In this document: positions 60,598-64,000 of the stretch, in pieces
Numbering within the stretch: the first letter of the stretch is position 1
How the letters are laid out: each line of letters starts with the position of its first letter
From: Flavobacterium reichenbachii
GTDB taxonomy: Bacteria; Bacteroidota; Bacteroidia; Flavobacteriales; Flavobacteriaceae
Direction of reading: 5' to 3'
Assembly (NCBI RefSeq): GCF_002217435.1
Contig: NZ_MUHF01000001.1
Location: 292,066 to 356,065, forward strand
DNA: 64,000 nucleotides
Made by a program: the position numbers and the translations under genes
The notes under the pieces: generated by a model
What the model was told of the DNA's origin: nothing
Database searches by the model: none
The model's input: the letters and a program-made list of their open reading frames with translations, nothing else

Positions 60598-61263
60598 TTA
60601 GAACATGAAGTTACTTCCTTCCTTTTCTGTTTTTTCAATTTCGATTACTCTTTTTGCTTTCAAATCGACTATTGCTCTAAGGTAACTTACTTTTGTAGAA
60701 TCTTTATATATTTTTCCCTCCCATTCAATGCTTACAATTTTTACATTATCACTAGTCGTTGGATAACATTTATAGCTCACATAATCTTTTGATTTATGAG
60801 CTAATTTTTTGTTCGTCAATTTTTTAATTTCCGAATTGTTTTCTGCAATATTTATAGACAGTGAATCTATTTTGTATAAGCTGTCTACACTTTTTTCAAA
60901 TCTCTCACGCCAGTTTATGCCAATTCGCTTTTTTAATATACTATCGGTTTTATGGTTTTGCGCCTCATCAATTGGATATTCATCTTGGTTTGTACAGCCT
61001 CCTGCGGTTACTCTAAAGGAAAAATTATACCATCTGTCAATAACATATCTGTATTTGTCTTTGTAGTCTGGAAGACCGCCGCGTATAGTGTAAGTAGGGG
61101 ATAAGTTTTCCAGCCTTTTTTGGCGATTAATTTCGGCGGTATCTTGCAATTTTTCATTTTCTGTTTCTTCTGTTTTTCGATCAGAATAGAAATTTTGGTT
61201 GACCCAAAAGCCAGAGGCAAATGATAAAACAATTAGAATTAAAGCGACAATAATTTTTTTCAT
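60598..61263 (-). CDS. Membrane-anchored hypothetical protein
   Basis: This 221-residue product has an N-terminal membrane helix (about 3-20), a polar linker and a mostly helical extracytoplasmic part (FEKSVDSLYKIDSLSINIAENN), ending in a beta portion (VKIVSIEWEGKIYKDSTKVSYLRAIVDLKAKRVIEIE). No known domain is recognised. Confidence 0.6.
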   Translation of the reverse strand: MKKIIVALILIVLSFASGFWVNQNFYSDRKTEETENEKLQDTAEINRQKRLENLSPTYTIRGGLPDYKDKYRYVIDRWYNFSFRVTAGGCTNQDEYPIDEAQNHKTDSILKKRIGINWRERFEKSVDSLYKIDSLSINIAENNSEIKKLTNKKLAHKSKDYVSYKCYPTTSDNVKIVSIEWEGKIYKDSTKVSYLRAIVDLKAKRVIEIEKTEKEGSNFMF

Positions 61264-61316
61264 TTTATTATTTTTTTGGTGGTTAATTTGATATGATGCT
61301 GGTTACAAATATTGTT

Positions 61317-61847
61317 TTATTCGGTTACTATTTTCCACAAACAAAATACAAATACAACAATAAAAAAAACTCTAAAGCGCATTTCTGAACTTTTCTCGCC
61401 TTGATTAAATTCATCTTCATTAAATACTAAACCCAATTTCTCAGTTTGAAGATAATATATCGGAATAACTTCTTCGGCTGTATTTAGTTTACTCTTATTA
61501 TTTTTATGAATTTTAATTGTAATGCTGCTATTGGGTTCCAAAGCATTTTCTACTTCAGTCCATCTTCCAAAAACTCCTCCTACATAAATTCCAAACCTGC
61601 TGGAATACTCTTTGGTTTTAAAATTAATTTTTATTGGATTTCGTTGGCCTCCAGATTTCAATTTTTCAATCACCGTTGCATTCAATTCTACTAGTTCATT
61701 TTTATTAATTTCGAAAGGCGTGTAGGTCATGTAAAATAACCAGCCAAAAAAAGCGAACAGACAAATTAACTTAAACCATTTATATTCAAAAAACTCTTTA
61801 TCGGCTTTATTTTGTGTTTTAATATTTTTATTAGGTTTCTTTTTCAT
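61317..61847 (-). CDS. Two-helix membrane protein, DUF3592-like
   Basis: This 176-residue product has a basic N-terminus, a first membrane helix (about 27-44) and a second (about 156-173). Between them is a beta domain (ELNATVIEKLKSGGQRNPIKINFKTKEYSSRFGIYVGG) with the layout of DUF3592 proteins. The function is unknown. Its architecture is like the gene at 16700-17212, but the sequences differ. Confidence 0.6.
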   Translation of the reverse strand: MKKKPNKNIKTQNKADKEFFEYKWFKLICLFAFFGWLFYMTYTPFEINKNELVELNATVIEKLKSGGQRNPIKINFKTKEYSSRFGIYVGGVFGRWTEVENALEPNSSITIKIHKNNKSKLNTAEEVIPIYYLQTEKLGLVFNEDEFNQGEKSSEMRFRVFFIVVFVFCLWKIVTE

Positions 61848-61892
61848 TACGTTTTATATATACTCGAACAATAAAAAATAAAGATAATTACT

Positions 61893-63365
61893 TTATTTTG
61901 CGGCACATTCACTCGCTATTCTGCCAGAGATTAAACCGGCCACCGTACCAAGTCCCGGCCAGGTATTGTCTCCTGCAAGCCAGAAATTTTCTACCCCGAT
62001 ATCTTGCGGAATAGATTTAAAATTAGAATTTTTCAAGGTTTGTTTAAATCCTCCGACACTTCCATTGGTTCTCTTTGTATATTTTTGATAGGTAAGCGGC
62101 GTGCCGATTTCGTAAACCATTGGATTTTTTCCCAGATCGGGATAAACTTTTCGTGCACAGTCAATTAAATACTGTCCGATATTTTGTTTTTTGGCTTGAT
62201 AATCTGTCTCAGACAAATTTTGCCATTCAGAGATTTCACAATGCGTCGAAATCATTACAGATCTAAATCCTTCTGGCGCAGAGATGCTATCATCTTTAGC
62301 AGAAATAGAGATAAACATATTATTTCCGTTTCCTAATCGAGAATCATAATCAAGTAATATCTGATGATGTGTTAAGCTATGATTGGAGATTTCCAATTCT
62401 GGAACACCAAGAAAAACAACAATTGCACTTCCCTGATACTTTTCATTTTTAATTAAATAACGCTGTAATTTACTTTTTACAGTATCGGGACTAATTTCAT
62501 AAGTCAGATCAATGGGTAAGGAGCTGATGATTTTATTAGACTTAAAAATTCCTTTTGTTGAGGTAATAACCCAGTTTTTATCTTCTTTTTTAAAGTTTAG
62601 AACTTTGTTTGCTTTTTTGATTGTGCCTCCAAGCTCAAGATAATGATTGGACAAATAATCCCAAAGACTTTTCATGCCGCCGTCTGCACGCATCAAGCCC
62701 GCACCTCTGATCGTAGTTCCCAATGCCGCATTAATAAATGGTGCATCTTCTACACTGCTGTGAACAGTATCTTCTATCAGCATCGACAACAATCCAACAA
62801 GCGGTTTATCATTTTCCAGCTTGTATATTTTTAGCACATCAAGCATGGTTAGATTAAGATATCTCGACAGGAATAAATTTTGTATTCCTATTGTTTTTAC
62901 TACCGTAAATAAGTCTTTTAGATTATGAATAGGCAATTTAATATTTCGTCGGCTTGCGTTCCAGAAAACTGCTGTTACTTTATCCATAAGCTTCCAGAAT
63001 TTAATATGATTTTCTGTAGCTCCCAGTTTTTCCAGACGTTCTTTCTGCCATTTTTCAGAATCTCGAAACAGCATGACTTCTCTATCTGGCAGCCAGGCGA
63101 CATAATCTATATATTCGCCTTTGGGCAGGCTTAAATTAATATCTTTAAAAAAATTACCTCCGACACCGCCATCTACAAAATCGACTAAAGTTGTCGCTCC
63201 AACATCAAAAGAAAAACCTTTTTTCGAAAAAAATCCTGCACAGCCTCCTAATTGACCGTGAGCTTCAAAAACAATGGTATTAAATCCTTTATTCTGTAAT
63301 CTTAAAGCAGTCGAAAATCCCGAAATTCCGCCTCCAAATATGGCAATGTCGTACTCTTTACTCAT
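61893..63365 (-). CDS. CrtI-like FAD-dependent oxidoreductase (phytoene desaturase superfamily)
   Basis: This 490-residue enzyme has an N-terminal FAD-binding loop IAIFGGGISGFSTALRLQ (about 7-24) followed by EAHGQLGGCAGFF. The C-terminal FAD motif is FWLAGDNTWPGLGTVAGLISGRIA. Both are typical of the phytoene desaturase and carotenoid isomerase group. Carotenoid or flexirubin-type pigment lipids are possible substrates. No crtB or other pigment gene lies nearby in the window, so the substrate is unproven. Confidence 0.82.
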   Translation of the reverse strand: MSKEYDIAIFGGGISGFSTALRLQNKGFNTIVFEAHGQLGGCAGFFSKKGFSFDVGATTLVDFVDGGVGGNFFKDINLSLPKGEYIDYVAWLPDREVMLFRDSEKWQKERLEKLGATENHIKFWKLMDKVTAVFWNASRRNIKLPIHNLKDLFTVVKTIGIQNLFLSRYLNLTMLDVLKIYKLENDKPLVGLLSMLIEDTVHSSVEDAPFINAALGTTIRGAGLMRADGGMKSLWDYLSNHYLELGGTIKKANKVLNFKKEDKNWVITSTKGIFKSNKIISSLPIDLTYEISPDTVKSKLQRYLIKNEKYQGSAIVVFLGVPELEISNHSLTHHQILLDYDSRLGNGNNMFISISAKDDSISAPEGFRSVMISTHCEISEWQNLSETDYQAKKQNIGQYLIDCARKVYPDLGKNPMVYEIGTPLTYQKYTKRTNGSVGGFKQTLKNSNFKSIPQDIGVENFWLAGDNTWPGLGTVAGLISGRIASECAAK

Positions 63366-63590
63366 TTAGTTTTGTATCATAATTGTCTTTTTAATAGATC
63401 GTACGGCTTATTTAAAGCTGCAAAATAATTTCAATTAAAAATGTCAGTTTGTTTCTGTTAACAGCGAATATAGAATTATTTTTTTGGATGATAAGTTATT
63501 TTTTTAACAGAATTAGAACTATCAAATTCAAACAAACATAAATTAAATTTACTTTCTTTATTGACTAAATTTATTGCAGAAAACACTTAT
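63366..63590. other. Divergent intergenic region
   Basis: No gene is seen. It holds the presumed promoters of the CrtI-like gene and of the truncated gene at the window end. A near-match TTATTTTG to the -7 box is present on the minus strand at 63420-63427. Confidence 0.35.
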
Positions 63591-64000
63591 ATGAATCTAT
63601 ATAAAAAAGGGTTAGTATTATTACTATTTAGCGTATTATCTTATGGACAAAAGAGTAAATTAAAAATTGTAGAATTTGTTTCTGTGCAAAATGCTGTATA
63701 CGGTTATACTTACATCTTACCTGCCAATTTGCAAAAGGAATTAATTGAAGCTTATCATAGTTATGAATTTCAAGTATATAATTCGATGGATAATAGTTTT
63801 CGAATAAAAATATTCAGCGAAGATAATTTTGCATTTTCAGAACGAATACAAGAACTGAATAAATACTATAATAAGATAAAAGAAGCTAATCATGCTGCAA
63901 TTGAAGGGGCTTCAATAATAAAAAGCGTAATAAATAATGAAGAAAATAGTTTTACGATTACTGGAAAAAATGAGAATGAGGAATTTATATGGAAAACTAT
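63591..64000 (+). CDS. Secreted hypothetical protein, truncated by the window edge
   Basis: The frame starts at ATG 63591 and is still open at the last base (136 complete codons plus two bases). It begins with a signal peptide (MNLYKKGLVLLLFSVLSYGQ) and goes on with VEFVSVQNAVYGYTYILPAN and a helical stretch, IQELNKYYNKIKEANHAAIE. The family cannot be called from this part. Confidence 0.6.
   Translation, partial: MNLYKKGLVLLLFSVLSYGQKSKLKIVEFVSVQNAVYGYTYILPANLQKELIEAYHSYEFQVYNSMDNSFRIKIFSEDNFAFSERIQELNKYYNKIKEANHAAIEGASIIKSVINNEENSFTITGKNENEEFIWKT

Overview
The window is a chromosomal segment of a member of the Bacteroidota, almost certainly the genus Flavobacterium or a close relative. The evidence is the AT-rich sequence, the gliding genes gldB and gldC, the -7 promoter box TAnnTTTG in front of tRNAs and many genes, several TTG starts, SPII lipoproteins, and typical flavobacterial families (DUF6702, M1 peptidase, YceI, CarboxypepD_reg-like proteins). 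The genus is inferred from content, not from a database match.

Region 1 (1-26.7 kb) is ordinary core genome. It holds two tRNA-Gly(TCC) genes, peptidase E, three tandem paralogous secreted proteins followed by a DUF6702 protein and an M1 metallopeptidase, tatA and a PAP2 phosphatase, a PhyH-type dioxygenase, an O-methyltransferase, rlmN, a polyprenyl diphosphate synthase, LemA with a DUF2207 protein, an ECF sigma factor with a putative anti-sigma partner and an outer-membrane barrel, dnaG, an orphan LuxR-type regulator, nadE, gldB-gldC, engB and an alpha/beta hydrolase. DnaG has lost all four zinc ligands of its N-terminal zinc domain.

Region 2 (27.0-43.2 kb) is a complete division and cell wall cluster, all on the plus strand: mraZ-rsmH-ftsL-ftsI-murE-mraY-murD-ftsW-murG-murC-ftsQ-ftsA-ftsZ. 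A phased GTGG repeat operator lies upstream of mraZ. yqeY and tRNA-Arg(TCG) follow.

Region 3 (43.9-56.6 kb) is an accessory region anchored at tRNA-Arg and is the most unusual part. Two repeat systems are superimposed. (a) Plus-strand, tRNA-Arg 3'-end-like segments (T-loop-like GGTTCGAA, then AAGGTCACTATAAA, mostly followed by a terminator hairpin and a second TTGGTTCGAA motif) recur at about 45.2, 46.65, 47.95, 49.5 and 56.45 kb. They separate small gene units: a hypothetical gene, a lipocalin-like gene, a nucleotidyltransferase-like gene with a partner, and an endonuclease V fusion lacking one catalytic Asp. One unit boundary is a full second copy of tRNA-Arg plus a piece of yqeY. (b) On the minus strand, short genes (LRR/zinc, DUF6896-like, SUKH/SMI1-KNR4, secreted proteins, WG-repeat lipoprotein) alternate with related repeats of about 135-175 bp with conserved imperfectly inverted ends (AACGTTCTG ... 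AGCTGTTATG). This looks like a gene-cassette array with attC-like sites and no integrase in view.

Region 4 (56.6-64 kb) holds a divergent HxlR regulator facing a SnoaL-like gene and a DoxX gene, a run of minus-strand genes of unknown function (two lipoprotein or membrane proteins, a beta-propeller-like protein and others), a CrtI-like FAD oxidoreductase, and the 5' end of a secreted protein cut by the window edge.
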